DNA of 64,000 nt from Alnus glutinosa (GCF_958979055.1 NC_084894.1:2423001-2487000), one strand, 5' to 3'; positions 21,150 to 33,839 are shown, counted from the first letter of the stretch. Notes: generated by a model not told the origin, from the sequence alone. Translations and numbers: made by a program.

Positions 21150-22415
21150 TTTTGTGTTTTGGTTACGTGGGTTTAGACTAATATTGATTTTGTCCACTTA
21201 ATTATGGATCAGGTTTTTGTGGTTTGAAAAGGATGTTTAAAGGTGGGAAAGACAATAGGGCTTGGAGCATATCCTATGGGATATGATTAGCATTTGAGAG
21301 AGAGCCACCTCACTGCCCTTCTACTCTTCCAGCATAGCCAATTCACAGAGATGGAATTAGAAGGAACTGCGTGCTGTTCTCCATGGATACCACAATGCCT
21401 GCTGAGTGTCAAACTACTCAGTCTCACACAGCCTGCAAGTACTTTCTATGATCAATTTTGCATCATTGCTTTGTCCACTTAATTATGGATCACATTTTTG
21501 TTTTTCATTTTTGATTTGCCTTCTTCACGTGTTTCAAACCATTGATGATCATGGGAAACTTAGAAAATTGAAATTAAAAAAATAATTCAACAACGAAATT
21601 AATGGTATCTAAATCTTTATTTTAATTCTTAATTACTTATAGTTGCAAATGCTTATTTGTTCAGATTCATTCCCACTAAAAGCATTTCCAGCAAGAGTAG
21701 CTAAAATAATTATCAAAAAAGTATAAATTTCTATTTTAGCTTCTCATTTTCTATACACACTTTAATAGATTCTCTATTATACTCTCTATTTTCTTTAAAT
21801 ATTATTTTGTGTGGAAAAAAATGCAAAAAAAATAAAAAGAAAGAAGAAAATGGAGAGAAAAAATAATAAAAAACTCTTTGTAGTGTGACTAGTAAATAGA
21901 CAAAAAAACTATTTATTATTCACACTAGAAGGAAGAAGAAAAAAATTATATATTCTACCTGAGATAAGAAATGGCTCATAATAGTTAAATTTGACTGTTA
22001 TGAGCCATTTGTTTATTCTGATAGATTTGCTTTAAGAAGAACAAAAGAATATAATAATTTGGATCTAATAATTTTTTAAAAAAATTAGTTTAAAGAAGAT
22101 GAGGAATAGTAGTGAATATATAAGACCAGTTGTGTATTTACTTAAATTAATGTACTGTAATTTCTAAAATTCTATAAATTCAACATCGACAGGAATATGA
22201 CAACAACAAAAAAGACGGTATAAATATGTTCCATACATCTCCCGAGCATCATTTTGGATGTGTAAAGGCGTCTCATCTCCAGATTGCAGAAATATTTGCA
22301 TTCAACCTACAAAAAGCCGCAGAGATGTGAGGCATAATGCATGCCCACCCAAATAAACACAAAAGAAGATAACATGCTTCAAGAGAACTTCTATCAACGT
22401 TATAGCATTGGCAAG

Positions 22416-22453
<38 letters not shown>

Positions 22454-22763
22454 ACCTACAAAAACATTGATTCATTCAAGGCACATTTAAAGGGTATGAA
22501 AATACATAACTTCAATCTGTTAAAAAGACTGCATATTGGTTTGGATGTCAGAATTGGAGACTCCAAACTCAGAAATTCAAAGGTTTTCGCTTTTAAGAAT
22601 TAAGTTGAAATTTTTGAACCAGTTCTGACTACATTGAAAGATTTGTCATTTCGAAATTCCAGATCAGTCACAAAAGATAACAAATTAAATGCTGAAATCA
22701 AATTTGAAAGCTTGTTGTAGTGGCATCATTAAGAACAATTCCAGAAAAATTGCTTGTCACTTA
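21150..22763. other. Spacer after TNL copy 2; unexplained insertion and 3' UTR sequence
   Basis: The sequence that replaces the LRR end starts near 21121. A 22-bp direct repeat TTGTCCACTTAATTATGGATCA occurs at about 21191 and 21475, bracketing some 260 bp of unusually GC-balanced sequence that may be captured DNA. A (TA)n microsatellite lies at 22416-22452. Bases nearest 22763 are probably 3' UTR of the minus-strand coiled-coil gene. No C-JID remnant was seen. Confidence 0.55.
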
Positions 22764-25578
22764 CTAAATCCATCTCTTTTGAGGAGTTGCATCCTTGGAT
22801 CCAGTTAGATGTCGCCTTCTACTCTTTCTTGAAGAATCTCCAACAATTAACTGCTTTTGCCTCGAAGAAGAAATTGAATCGGATTTCCGATTTGTAGATA
22901 TTTCTTTAAGTGGACTTCCTGATCGAGATTTTGAGCTCCAATCTGTTGGTCTCACAAAAGAACCTGGCGGTTTTGCTGGCGCTGACATCTGGTTTCTTGT
23001 AGAAGTAGAGTAGTTATTCTCAACAGAAATTTCCTCCATTTTAGCAACAGGAGCATGTGGTTGATTCGAAGGGGAAGAGTCTGAATCAGAAGATGAAGGA
23101 CTGGTAGTACTATCCATATCATATAGGAGATTTTCTGTCATGTGTGGACGCTGCTCACTGTTTAAGTTTGAGTCTGAGAGAGGGAAGGAGGATCTCCGAA
23201 GCCTAGTGAAGTGCACCACCTGCTTTTAATTATACTATTAGTAACAAAATTCTGAACATGACGACCAAATTCTTTTAGACACAACATTAATTACATGGAC
23301 ATTCTTCAAGTAAACATAAGCACATGCTTCTTTTTTCTAAAATGCAAAGTTTTTCCACATTGAATTTCAGATGTGTAGAAGGAATTCATATCCTTTAATA
23401 AGTCCATTAGAATTGATGGACCTTTTTACATTATAAGCAGTCATTCCATCATTTCATGTGAAAGGCCGATGCATAATATGACTAAATCATTATACACAAC
23501 AAAAGCCTAGAAATGGAACAGTTAAGAAGGGAATGGAGGGAGATTGCAAATACTGCTTTTACTTTCTTCAATGAACTCCCCAAACTCTACAACCACTAGA
23601 TTCCTGCCACGTGCTTCTTACCTTTTGTTCTAGGACAACCATGTCCTTCTTTAGTCTTGTAATTATCGTGTTTTTCCTACGTATAATGTCTTCCAACTCT
23701 GCAATCCTCTGTTATAAGGGATACTGATTAATCAAAGGAAAAAATGTGGTTAAGGACGAAATTCAAAGGGAAAATAACAAGAACATTACCTTTGAACCAG
23801 CAAAATCAGATGAGTGGAGTAGAGTGGTTAACTCCTTTATAGTGGCATCTTTCTCCTCATTGTCCTTCTTGAAGTTGTAAATGTCTTGTTCAATTGCAGA
23901 GGTGTTCATCTGATAAAAATGCACCATGACAATCCAATATACAAAATGTATATAGTTACACCTCAATTATCTTTTTAACCAGCTCTTGTTGGTTGACCAT
24001 CACCACAATGAAGCTTGATAATTGAGGCATGTTGGCAGAACCCTTCCGAGTAAATGAAATGCATGAACAAGAAACGCAAGAATGCATGCAATTACTACCA
24101 TTTACAAACCCGATCGACATGTAATATGAGATTATATTGTAAAATGGAAATCCAGAATTAGTAATAATGCTCTTGAACCTCCCATTACCTGGATGTCAGC
24201 AGAAGATGTGACACTTGAAGCCCAATCTGACAAATCAGACATGCGGCGCTCCTCTGGTTCTGCTTCGTTTGAGATAGCAAATTTATATTGGAGCATCTCG
24301 TCCCCACTGGAGGCTTTCCTAACAGAGCTGCCCTGCAACCAAACTTAAAAGATTCAATAAGGAAAATTCAAGCAATTTAGCAAGGACATTCACTAACTGC
24401 AATTTAATAGTACATTCACAAATTGTTAGAAATAAATTATTACCGGCAACCCATTATACAGGACACGATGTTGATCACAAAACCAACAACCACAATCAAC
24501 GAATGTGACATTATCAGAACCAAAAGCGTCATTACATGATGACTCCAAATTCTTGGTGAATGCCATCTCGCCCCTACCACTCGAGTAATCCCTAACATAA
24601 TTCACCTGCTGGAACAGACTGTCAAGCTTCTGTTGCATGCTTGACAGCACCTGATCCTGAAGCAAAATTCGCAAACCAGAGCTTAAACCACATAACCCAT
24701 TGCAACTTTCTTAACACACTGACAGATGAAAAGAATTGAGGTATCACAGGATTAGAAAAATTAGGCAAATTTTCTATCAATTTGGATTGAAAAAGAAAAA
24801 AAAATAAAAAAAAATAATAAAAAATAATAAAAAAAAAAAGCATTAAATAGAATTTAATATTCTCAAAAGAACACAAATATATTACAGAATACAGATAGAT
24901 GCAAAGGGGAAAAAAATAATTTAATGATAATAAGTTTGTTGCTTATTATTATAATAATAAATAAATAAATAAATAATTTTTTTTAAAAAGAAAGAAGAGA
25001 ATGAGAATCAATGGTTTAGATTATATATATATTGCTGCCCTTGAACTGGTAATTACTGCGATATCTAATTAGCCCTAAAAACTCTATAAATCATGCATTA
25101 AACCAACAATTAACATAACTACACGGCAAACTACAGCGTACACAATTTAATGCCTTGAATTAATCCTTATGAGTGATTAAAAACTCTAATTACTAACCCT
25201 AAGCTCCACAGATTTCGTGAGCCGCAAAATGAGTCGGTTTTTCTTCGACTCCGCTGCGGCAACGCCGATCACCGCCACGATGAGGAACCTCTGGACCGGG
25301 CTGAATAGCTCCCAAGCTATAGCCTCGTCGCGGCTCAAGCCGCCACCGACAGACCTAACCGAGCTCGCCTCTTCGGCGTTGATGAGCCGCCCCTGTAGGG
25401 ACACCCAGGCCATCCGCTTTGGTGGCACGGGGGCGGGGTAGCTCGCCTGCGCGAAGCCGCCGGTTGAGAGCCGGCGCGGGGACGGCGAAGAGAACGGCGC
25501 GAGAGATACCAGAGCTGGAGGCAAAGCCGCGTGAGCCCCGCAATCTAAGCCGAGATACTGGTCGGCGGCTTCCTCCAT
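22764..25578 (-). CDS. Plant coiled-coil protein of unknown function with hydrophobic segment
   Basis: Seven minus-strand exons join in phase 0: 25578-25198, 24656-24444, 24332-24189, 24042-23962, 23909-23790, 23708-23622 and 23219-22764, giving 493 residues. The N-terminus (MEEAADQYLGLDCG) is followed by a Pro/Ser-rich region, then RMAWVSLQGRLINAEEASS and a hydrophobic stretch FLIVAVIGVAAA at about residues 98-109, possibly a membrane or organelle-targeting segment. Exons 2-3 encode DQVLSSMQQKLDSL and SDLSDWASSVTSSADIQ. Exons 4-6 (about residues 247-342) form a charged coiled coil (ELVKKIIEMNTSAIEQDI, RIAELEDIIRRKNTIITRL). The last exon is Ser/Arg-rich and basic, ending TPQKRWI. I recall similar uncharacterised plant proteins but cannot name a function. 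All splice sites are GT..AG. A broken copy lies at 4020-4445. Confidence 0.85.
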
Positions 25579-26360
25579 GAATGAAGCGAGTGAGAAAGAG
25601 AGAGAGAGATCAGGAGGAGCGTGATTAAAGCGACCGTTTCATTGAATTTCAAAGCTCGTTTTTGGGGATTAGTGTTTTGCGCTGTGCTTTCAAGTTTTTT
25701 GAACTGAGATTTGAGAGGGAAAGCACAGAACATGGAAGGTGAACGTTGGCTACTTCAACACGTGTCAGTATTCTATTTTTATTTAATTCTTTATATAAAA
25801 ATTAACACTCTAAAAAGTATTCCATCACAGAGAATTACTCTGTATTTTTTTATTTTTTTTTTTTGGGGGGGGGAATTACTCTGTAAAATACAGAGTATCT
25901 CTTCCTTATTTGAAATTTTGAATGTATCTCTTTGCTAACATTGTAATTTGGCAAGTCTATTAATGCCGGCATATTATGAATAGAAAGTTGGTTTGAATTC
26001 CAACTCGGATGGACTAATAAATGCAATAAACCTTTATTAAGGTTATTGAATTTTTTTAAACAAAATCATAAAATAGTATTAGAACTTAAATTCATGTTTT
26101 TTTGCTTGATGGTTAAACATTGCATTTGCCATGTTTAAACCATCACGCGGGGTGGTCGGACTACTCAATCTAGTAGTAGCAGCCACCAAATCCGAGTTAT
26201 ATGGTGGTTGCAACCACCAAATAAAAATAACAAATGGTTTTTTAGAATATTATTTTTAGAGCTATTTCATTTTTGAGGTAATTTTTATCCCTAATATTTT
26301 TAGAAGAATAATTATTCTTCATTTTAGGGAAATAGTTATTTCTAGTAATGGTAACACAAC
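25579..26360. promoter_or_regulatory. 5' UTR and probable promoter region of the coiled-coil gene
   Basis: Immediately upstream of the ATG (reading leftward) the sequence is pyrimidine-rich on the minus strand (CTCTCTCTCTCTTTCTCACT, 25585-25607), typical of plant 5' UTRs. Farther right it becomes AT-rich with no recognised gene up to the MITE at 26364. No TATA box was assigned with confidence. Confidence 0.45.
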
Positions 26361-26363
26361 TAA

Positions 26364-26835
26364 TACTCCGTTTGTTTTGGCGTAAAATGTTTTTGTCGTA
26401 AAATATTTTCAACGAAATTCTTTTTAAAAAAAAAAATGATTTTCCTGAAAATATTTTTCAACGTTTAGCTCGTACGAAAAAATCACCAACAACGAAAAAT
26501 TACTGGTGATGAGATTTCGTATTGGCCGATAGGATTTCGGCTACTGTTGCCGAATTCCGGTGATGGAGGCCAAAATTCGGCAGCAATGGCCAGATTCTAG
26601 CCACCTTCGCCGGAATCCGACACAAATGGCCTAATTCCGGTCAATTTAGGCGGAATTTAGCCACCGTCATCGAATTCTCGACGCAAATTGCTAGAGTTCG
26701 TTTCAAAAAATTAAAGAAGCTTGTATGATCAAACTGAAAATAATTTCCGTTGACTATCATTTTTAGTTGCACTAAACACCATAAACTACAAAAAATATTT
26801 TTCATAAAATATTTTATGCCCAAACAAACGGAACA
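26364..26835. mobile_element. Harbinger-type MITE, second copy
   Basis: The ends TACTCCGTTTGTTTTGGCGT and, reverse-complemented, TGTTCCGTTTGTTTGGGCAT match those of the element at 6115-7099. A TAA duplication flanks it (26361-26363 and 26836-26838). The interior shares GCCACCTTCGCCGGAATCCG-like text with the larger copy. Confidence 0.8.
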
Positions 26836-27294
26836 TAAATAATGAACTAGTTATTCTATAAGAATATCTATTCGATTCTTGAGTCTATTCATCTGTACCA
26901 AATGTGGCTTCATTGTTCTCATGAGATAGCTCAATCGATTATGGACCACACATCATGAAGCGGATGTCATTAGTTTGAATCCTCCCTCTTGTGTGGACAT
27001 GTCAAACAAAAAAAAACAAAAATATGGCTTCATTTCTCCACCTTTGTTGAGAGAGGTTTTAGATCTTGGTAGGGCTTAATTTGGGATATGGGCATTCCAT
27101 TGGGCCAACTAAGTATGAGATAAGTTTAATGGCTTAACTTTTTGCCTTCCGTCAACTCTAAAGCTTTTGGCATATTGCTTAAGCACCTAAAATTAGTATT
27201 TAAGCAAGCACCACATCACATATTCAAACCTCGAAGAGGCAACTTCTGAAAAATGTTATCTAGTGCCTGAGTAAAACCGCCACAAAAGTAGAAA

Positions 27295-27465
27295 GAGGAA
27301 TGCTAGGCATCCAAACACTTGTTTCCAGAATTTAGTTCCAAACTGATGCGTCACAATCACATGAGATCCATCATTTTGGAAAATGTGTCACAAACTCATA
27401 GGATTGTGACACATCAGTTTGGAACCAAATTTTGAAAAAAAGTGCTGGGATGTCTAGCATTTCTC
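27295..27465. mobile_element. 171-bp MITE with 9-bp target duplication
   Basis: The left end GAGGAATGCTAGGCATCCAA and the right end, reverse-complemented as GAGAAATGCTAGACATCCCA, form terminal inverted repeats; inner parts (CACAATC, AACTGATG) also mirror. AAGTAGAAA is duplicated exactly at 27286-27294 and 27466-27474. The 8-9 bp duplication suggests a hAT or Mutator derivation. Confidence 0.85.
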
Positions 27466-28035
27466 AAGTAGAAAATGCTACTAGATTCATAGTGAAAAAC
27501 CGACATAAAGTAGGTCGCGTGGACGTCAACACGGAAGCATAGTGAATTGTTTTGTTTTGATCCTAGCGGATCCCAATTTAAATATAAGCGTTGAACTTAA
27601 TATGAAATAAATTTAAAAGCCTAACTATTCACTTTCAATTAACTCTAAAACTTTTGAGTTAATTGGTAGATGCCTAACATTATCCAGGATCATAACATAA
27701 TTGCTTTAATGCTTTTACCGAAGGTTAAAAACAAAATTTGGTCGATTTTTGGTACTTTTTTGCGGACACTTTTCGCAGTGACACACCCCAGACATGTTTT
27801 GGGCCTATGCTCCGTTTTCCTTATGGGCCTTTTCAGAATGGCGGGCCACAGCCCAAGCAACAAGGCTTCCAGCTCAAGTCCAATCTTTTCTGATACACTT
27901 CACTTGAGCAAAGCAAATGCTTTCTTTCGGCCTAGCTCAAATGCTCAATCCATAAAAAGTCCAGATCAGTAAAAAAAAAAAATAATAGATAAATAAAAAA
28001 CCCAATGACTACGTGACAATCTCAATCTATAGGAA

Positions 28036-28192
28036 TAAAAAATGCTACACGCTTTCACTTCCACTCTTAAATTAAAAATCACCATTAGATTTCAGATAGA
28101 TTATTATTAGATTTTGAATATAATGATGATTTTCAGTGTCATGTCAGAGAGTTTATTTAAGTGTGTAAGTGGAAATGTGTGTAACATTTCTC
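28036..28192. repeat. Short palindromic MITE
   Basis: The left end AAAAATGCTACACGCTTTCA mirrors the right end (reverse complement GAAATGTTACACACATTTCC), and the centre (AATCACCATTAGATT / AATGATGATTTTCA) also pairs loosely. It resembles the MITE at 62253-62434 in its 'AATGCTACAC' terminus. No clear target duplication was assigned. Confidence 0.6.
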
Positions 28193-29866
28193 ATTCGAAA
28201 GAGATCTGCTGCTATATGTACATTTTCGATACATTTTTTTTTAAAAAAAATAAAAAATAAATAATTATTGAATTTGTATGACCCACATATGACATATGAG
28301 TAGTCGTCAAGACAAAAAAATAAAAAATAAAAATTTTCTAAATACAAAACGCTAGGTAAAAACACAAAAATAGTTACAATATTCAATTTTCAAACAAAAC
28401 AGGTTAACTACCATAGCTAATCTTTTTCCTTGGACTCATTTAAAAGAAGGATAATGACGACAGCTATCACATGGTATTTATTTCCATTAATAAATTAGGC
28501 TAATAGTAACAGGGATAGTGACTTGTCATTTGCAGCCACATATCCCCACCCCATGTCCCCATCTACCTTCACCAACACATTTCTTAGTAGAACCACCTCA
28601 ATATTTCTGTCTTTTTGCTTTCACTTTTCCCTTTCTAAAACTTATCAAGCCTACTTTGCAACAAAAACATGTAACCTAGGAACATCAATGACTAAGATGG
28701 AGTGGTTCTTTTAGGCCACTAACCATGGCAATAACCAATTTTGATAAACAAGCCAACCCCGTTAAAAAAGGGTATAGAAAAATTATGTGAACGAGCATAA
28801 TGCGAGTCACATCACATTAGACCTATAAAAATTCTTTGCAAGTACTATAATTTTTATTGCAACTTTTTTACAAATTCAAGTGGGTGTCCGTTCTTCATAG
28901 CATGTGCAAATTAATTATTGAGAAAGTAGGTGCCTTCATTGTCGATGTACGTTGTAGGAGAATAGTACAATGTTGAGTGTGGGAGAAGTTTGGTAATCTC
29001 CACCCTGATTCATAAAATGATGATTATGGAATTCAATAAGTCAGCGGCCATTTAAATATAGGGTGAAAGTACGAACTTCCTCAAGTGTTTACAAATGGAC
29101 TTAAAACAAATAGAATGGCTATAGTAGTCCATCTAAAATGAATAAATACAATAATAGACTATACGTGCCATGCGAACTATTAGGTGACAGTTCACATTTT
29201 AGTAACCGATCTATTAAGTGTCATGTGAACTGTCACACTAATTTATAAGACACTTGCAGTAAAAGTTGTAGTACTCTTAACGAAACTAATTAATATCGCT
29301 CAAAACCATTCCGAGAATATAAAAGGCATATAAAACGCATCGTATTAAGTCCCAAAAGGGAAACAAAAAAAATGACATTTTAACCAGGTTGAGCTTCGGT
29401 GTTGGTTCATTCATCACTCCTGCCAAATATGTCAAAAAAAGGCGAAACACCCACGTTTCCCATGCTAGATAGCCATTGATGGCATCCCTCTTTACTTTCA
29501 AGAAAGGAGAATGTCCTTTGGAGTTAAATCCTTATCTCTCTCTCTCTCTCTCTCTCGCTAGAAGAGAATTTTTATTGTTTGGTTGAGCTCTGCAACTAAA
29601 AACACATTGCGTGCACTAGAAAATTAACTGTACAGATTTGCTCTCTATAATGGCATCAATAGGTTTGGATCTTTTACAGTTAACTATCAGCAGCCTTTTT
29701 ACCCTTTACACCCACACAATCTCATAGTTAACTACAATGCTACTTTTTCAGTGCAAAACAGAACCGGAGAACCCAGCTAAGCTTAACTTTCTATCTTCTT
29801 TACACATTCTCATGGTTTGTTGTGTACAAAAGCAAGTCAGACACACGGACAGACAGGCCTTTTGTG
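28193..29866. other. Spacer downstream of the bHLH gene
   Basis: AT-rich sequence with no recognised coding exon. It contains a (CT)n tract at 29536-29556. The part nearest 29866 is probably 3' UTR of the bHLH gene. The open frame at 28523-28714 has biased, hydrophobic content and no supporting features. Confidence 0.55.
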
Positions 29867-32058
29867 TTATTGCTGCTGCTTGTTTGAACACATACACCTT
29901 GCACGGCTATCGGAAAGTGTCTGACAAGATATCAACAAAATAAAAAGAAACAATTAGTTTAACATAAGATTAAATTTTGAGAGGATTCAGTTCATATTCA
30001 TGCAAGAGTTTTTGTAGTCTACCTGGACATGTTTTTGAAGGTCTTTAATGTACTCAACCGCTAAATCTAGCATGTCTGATGTGTTTGTTTGCTGCAAAGA
30101 AGGAAGCGAAATATATGAGCCCCCACAAAAAGGAATCTACAAGGGACAAATGCAAGAGAAGCTTCTACCTTGTCCATGTTGGGCACAAGATCTTGTAGCT
30201 TCCTCATCCTTTCACTGATTCGGGTTCTTCTAACCTGAAAATTTTGACAAGAAAATGAATATGTAAAGGGTTGAACCATTGATGATCAACAAGTTCAGTC
30301 AATGGCCAAACAATAAAGAGATGAAAGTGATGGGACCACACCTAAGTGCACTCACATTTGGCTAGCCGGGTAACAAAAAAATTCTCAAAAAAGCTCTACA
30401 TCCGATCCGGTTAGCCAAAATAGTTAAGGATTTGTTGAACTTCTACAATGCTCATCAAATTTGCCGAGCATTGTTGATATATTTTAGAATCGTGAAATTA
30501 AATAAAAAATAATAATAATATTTTAAATGGAATAGCGAAAGTTTTGATCGCTAAAATGTTGAGAATGCTTTGAAAAAATGGGTAGTTAATATAGAAAACG
30601 TGTTCTTCAGCTAAATTTTAACTAAACATTTACTGAGCTGGATGTGAATGCTCTTACCCTCTCGGCAATGCTTCGTGGGTGAGTGGCACAGCCCCGCTTA
30701 GCTCGAATCTTACAAGGTACAGAATCTTGGAGCTGCAAAAACTTTTCAATGGCAGCCATCTCTGCTGCAGTTTTTGGCAAACTCATGTGATGAGACAAAA
30801 CAGTAGGAGGGCGAGTTCCAGAGTCCATATTCTGATTAACAGCAAAAGCTCTGATCAGATAATAGGATTTTAGAAAGCAAAACACAATGGATCACATATA
30901 TACTACCTGAGTTTCGGACACGTTTATGTTGGAAAATGGCTTTTCATCATCATCATCTACAAGGGTTTTAAGACCAGCGATATTGTCTGAAATCATTGCA
31001 GTGTCATCCCAAGAACCGATTGGGAAACCTGTGACATAGTTGTCATCACGGCCTTCACCAAATCCTCCAGTGTCTGGATGGTTTGCTGCCATGTTTTTGT
31101 CCTCGATTTCCGCTATTGGACTCATTACCCCTGCTGAAGAAGGAGGTCCTGCTGAGTAATTCTTCATCCTGCTTGCAGAAGAAAAAGATGCTTCTTCCTT
31201 GGTGCTCTTACCGGCTCCAAAATTTCCCATGCCTCTCATTGCAGCATAGCCTGCCATTTGCTAAGAATTGTTTAGCATCATTCCAAATTTGTAACCATTA
31301 GTAAAATAAAATCAAGAACCAAAACTGCTCATTTTTGCATCTAATATCGTAGCTTAAGCAACTTTATATATTACTCAATTAATTCACACGAAACGTTTAG
31401 AAGTTAGAACCAAAATCTATCTAAATCTTTTCAAGAAACCCAAAAGCAAAATCCGCACTAAATTGTGTTCTGCAGCTGAAAAATAAAAAGGAGGAGGAAA
31501 ATACAATAGGCACGTACTGTTTTCAACATTGATGTGGGAGAACAATCCGGCGGGCGAGCTACTATGCCGAATAAGGCTGGAACTATTACCACCTCCGCCG
31601 GTCTTCATCTGCGTCAATGGATCCATCCCCATTGAATTCAAGCCCTGATTCGGCAAAGGTAGTCTCGATGGGCTTTGGTAAAAACTCTGAGAAGTAGAGC
31701 CATAGTTGCTCTGCTGCTGAAGAACCACCCTTGCTGCTTCGTCATTTATTGATTGCATAAACTGCGTTTGCTGGATATTACCCTCTTTAGTACCCACTTC
31801 TGATGCATCGTCTGTGCCTCCACCACCACCAGCACCGCCGCTGCCGCCACCGGACATAAACCGAGCGAAGATTTGTTCTGTTTCGGGGCTCGAAGGCCGG
31901 CTGAAGAATTGTTCGCTGAATTCTCTGTCAAGGATTGTTGAAAAGTACGAACTTGGGGCCGACCGGTACCGCGTCAAGCCGGAGTTCATCTGGTTTTGCT
32001 GATGTTGGGCTTGATGGTCGTTGAAATTATGATGATGTCGTTGAAGATCTGACTCCAT
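29867..32058 (-). CDS. bHLH transcription factor, bHLH122/bHLH130-type
   Basis: Six minus-strand exons: 32058-31518, 31250-30907, 30831-30658, 30234-30169, 30091-30023 and 29920-29867, giving 415 residues. The N-terminal region has the family signature GLTRYRSAPSSYF and FSRPSSPETEQIFARFM, followed by a Gly-rich run. The middle has AAMRGMGNFGAG and WDDTAMISDNIAGLKTL. The bHLH domain is split across exons 3-5: basic region RGCATHPRSIAERVRRTRIS, helix 1 ERMRKLQDLVPNMDK and helix 2 TSDMLDLAVEYIKDLQKHVQ. The basic region has Glu9 and Arg13 for E-box contact but Arg at the usual His5 position. It ends TLSDSRARCMC plus a short tail. Such proteins bind DNA as dimers in the nucleus; Arabidopsis relatives act in drought/ABA responses and flowering. 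The ATG at 32058 (MESDLQ) is chosen; the frame open upstream of it has no further ATG. Confidence 0.95.
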
Positions 32059-32760
32059 TTCCTTTTCTCTGCTTTTCTTCAATTATCTTCCATAAAAGCT
32101 TTAAGTGTTGAAGAACGAAGATTGCTTTTAGAATATTTCCTTTTAAGCCTTTTGATGAAATCAAACTCAAAGGCTTAGGAAATCAGAAAAGCTCTCGGAA
32201 ACCGCCAACAAGAACAGAGTTTGTCTTTGCTTTCTTTCTAAGATAAAGTAGTTCCCAAAAAAGAAAATTATGGAGAAGTTTCAGCTGATTCATGTGGATC
32301 TAACGCTAAATACTAGACCCAATTTTTTTCTACTTGGACTGAGAATACACAGCAATTAAAAAAGTCTTAGAAGCAGAGGAAACAGAGGAAGACAGGGACT
32401 CAGAATACAGAGTTGTTTTTTGGGCTAAGTACAGAATAACAAAGTTACCACAACTTTTTCCTCATGAACACAAATAACCATCAAGTCTGTTGACAAAAAC
32501 CCAGTTCCCCACTTGTGAATCTGAACCACCCAGCTGAAGAAGATAACAACAACAAAATGAGTGAAACAATAATTGAAAAAAAAATAAATAAAGAATATCA
32601 GACTGGAAACTCAGAACAAGAAGAAAAGCCAAGTCTCTCTCTAAAATCTGTCTCTGTCTCTCCCTCTATTAGTGCTGCAGGGAGTGGAGGAGGAGGTGGT
32701 GGTGGTGATGCCAGTGAGTGAAGAGAGAGAAAGTGAAACCCACATAAAACATTTTTCTTT
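32059..32760 (-). promoter_or_regulatory. 5' UTR and promoter region of the bHLH gene
   Basis: Upstream of the bHLH start the sequence is rich in AAAGA/CTTTCTTT, then at 32630-32670 in CTCTCTCT on the plus strand. A plus-strand frame at 32515-32721 ends in a Gly-repeat and lies in this region; I regard it as leader or promoter sequence. Long 5' leaders are common in this family. Confidence 0.4.
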
Positions 32761-33839
32761 CCTCTTCCATGATTCAGCCAATGAGAAGTGAACAGAGGAC
32801 AGAAATCTAGGTCTCTCAGATTTTGTTATTCTTTTACAATAATGTCCTTTGTAGTTGAATATTTTCTCTGAATACCCATTGTTTTGGAGAAGCGCCTGGG
32901 TAATTCACACCTCAGCTTTCATCTGAATTGATTGCGTGCTTGAACATTAGATTAATCCTATTTTTAGAAGTAAAGTTAGGTTTGGTGAGAATGACCAAAA
33001 CATCCTTGTTGCCTGTTGGACCACATATGTGAATTATTTTCCGACAAGAACAGACATTTGTATACATTGTTTTTTTTTTGTTTTTTTTTTTTAATTTAAT
33101 TTATTAAATTGATATTTGTCTTTAAAACGTGTGATTCATACATACATTTTTAATAGCATTAACGAAGCATGTGAAAATCGTATGCTCTAAGAACAGATGT
33201 CAACAATTTTCTCTGACATAATTTAGATAAAAACTTTTGCCTTTTTTTGCACCCGTTTGTTTTTTTTTTGTTGGTGCATTGATTATTTTCAATTTGGCCC
33301 CATGAGTACCTATACAAGAAATTGCATGTGTCTCAATGATAGAAAGAAATTCAAAAGGGTTTGAAGCCCAATATAAGAAAAGGTAGGCAATGGATCTTGT
33401 TAGTGCAAAAGGGTTCTCTATAAGTTTTGGATTCTCCTAGCCAGTGATTAGAAAAAGCAATAGACACAAAAAGTACTTGGTCAATACCAAAATAATTCAC
33501 CTTCACTAATGGTTCCTCCTGATGATTATGGCCGAAAAACAAAGAAGCAAAAAGGAGGACAGTAGTACAATCAAAATTTGTTTACTATTGTTCAATCAAA
33601 ATTCCTACCCAAAGGATTTTGTTTCTCCAAAAATCTTTTACAATATGCATATAGAGATGGGGGGGGGAGTGTGGGGGCAACTGAGGATTTGGTGCTGATG
33701 GAATCAGAAGAGTTCTGAATGCAACTGCCACTTCTGAAGCAAGAGGAATAGAGCTAGCTGAAGTGATGTTTAAACTGTGACATCCTTTTGAGATATGAAT
33801 AATGTCGTCCTTGTGCAGGACCATGCTAACGAGAGTTAC
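32761..33839. other. Spacer with a weak U6-snRNA-like stretch
   Basis: No gene was recognised. Bases 33802-33832 on the minus strand read TTAGCATGGTCCTGCACAAGG and then ACGACAT, close to the conserved centre of U6 snRNA (TTAGCATGGCCCCTGCGCAAGGATGACA). The flanks do not match U6 well, and no U6 promoter elements (USE and TATA at the normal spacing) were seen, so at most this is a diverged fragment. Confidence 0.3.

Noticed and set aside
27670..27972. 100-residue plus-strand open frame
   Set aside because: No domain, no splice context, and composition unlike the recognised genes nearby.
32515..32721. Plus-strand frame ending in a Gly run
   Set aside because: It lies in the leader/promoter of the bHLH gene on the other strand and is driven by CT and GGT repeats.
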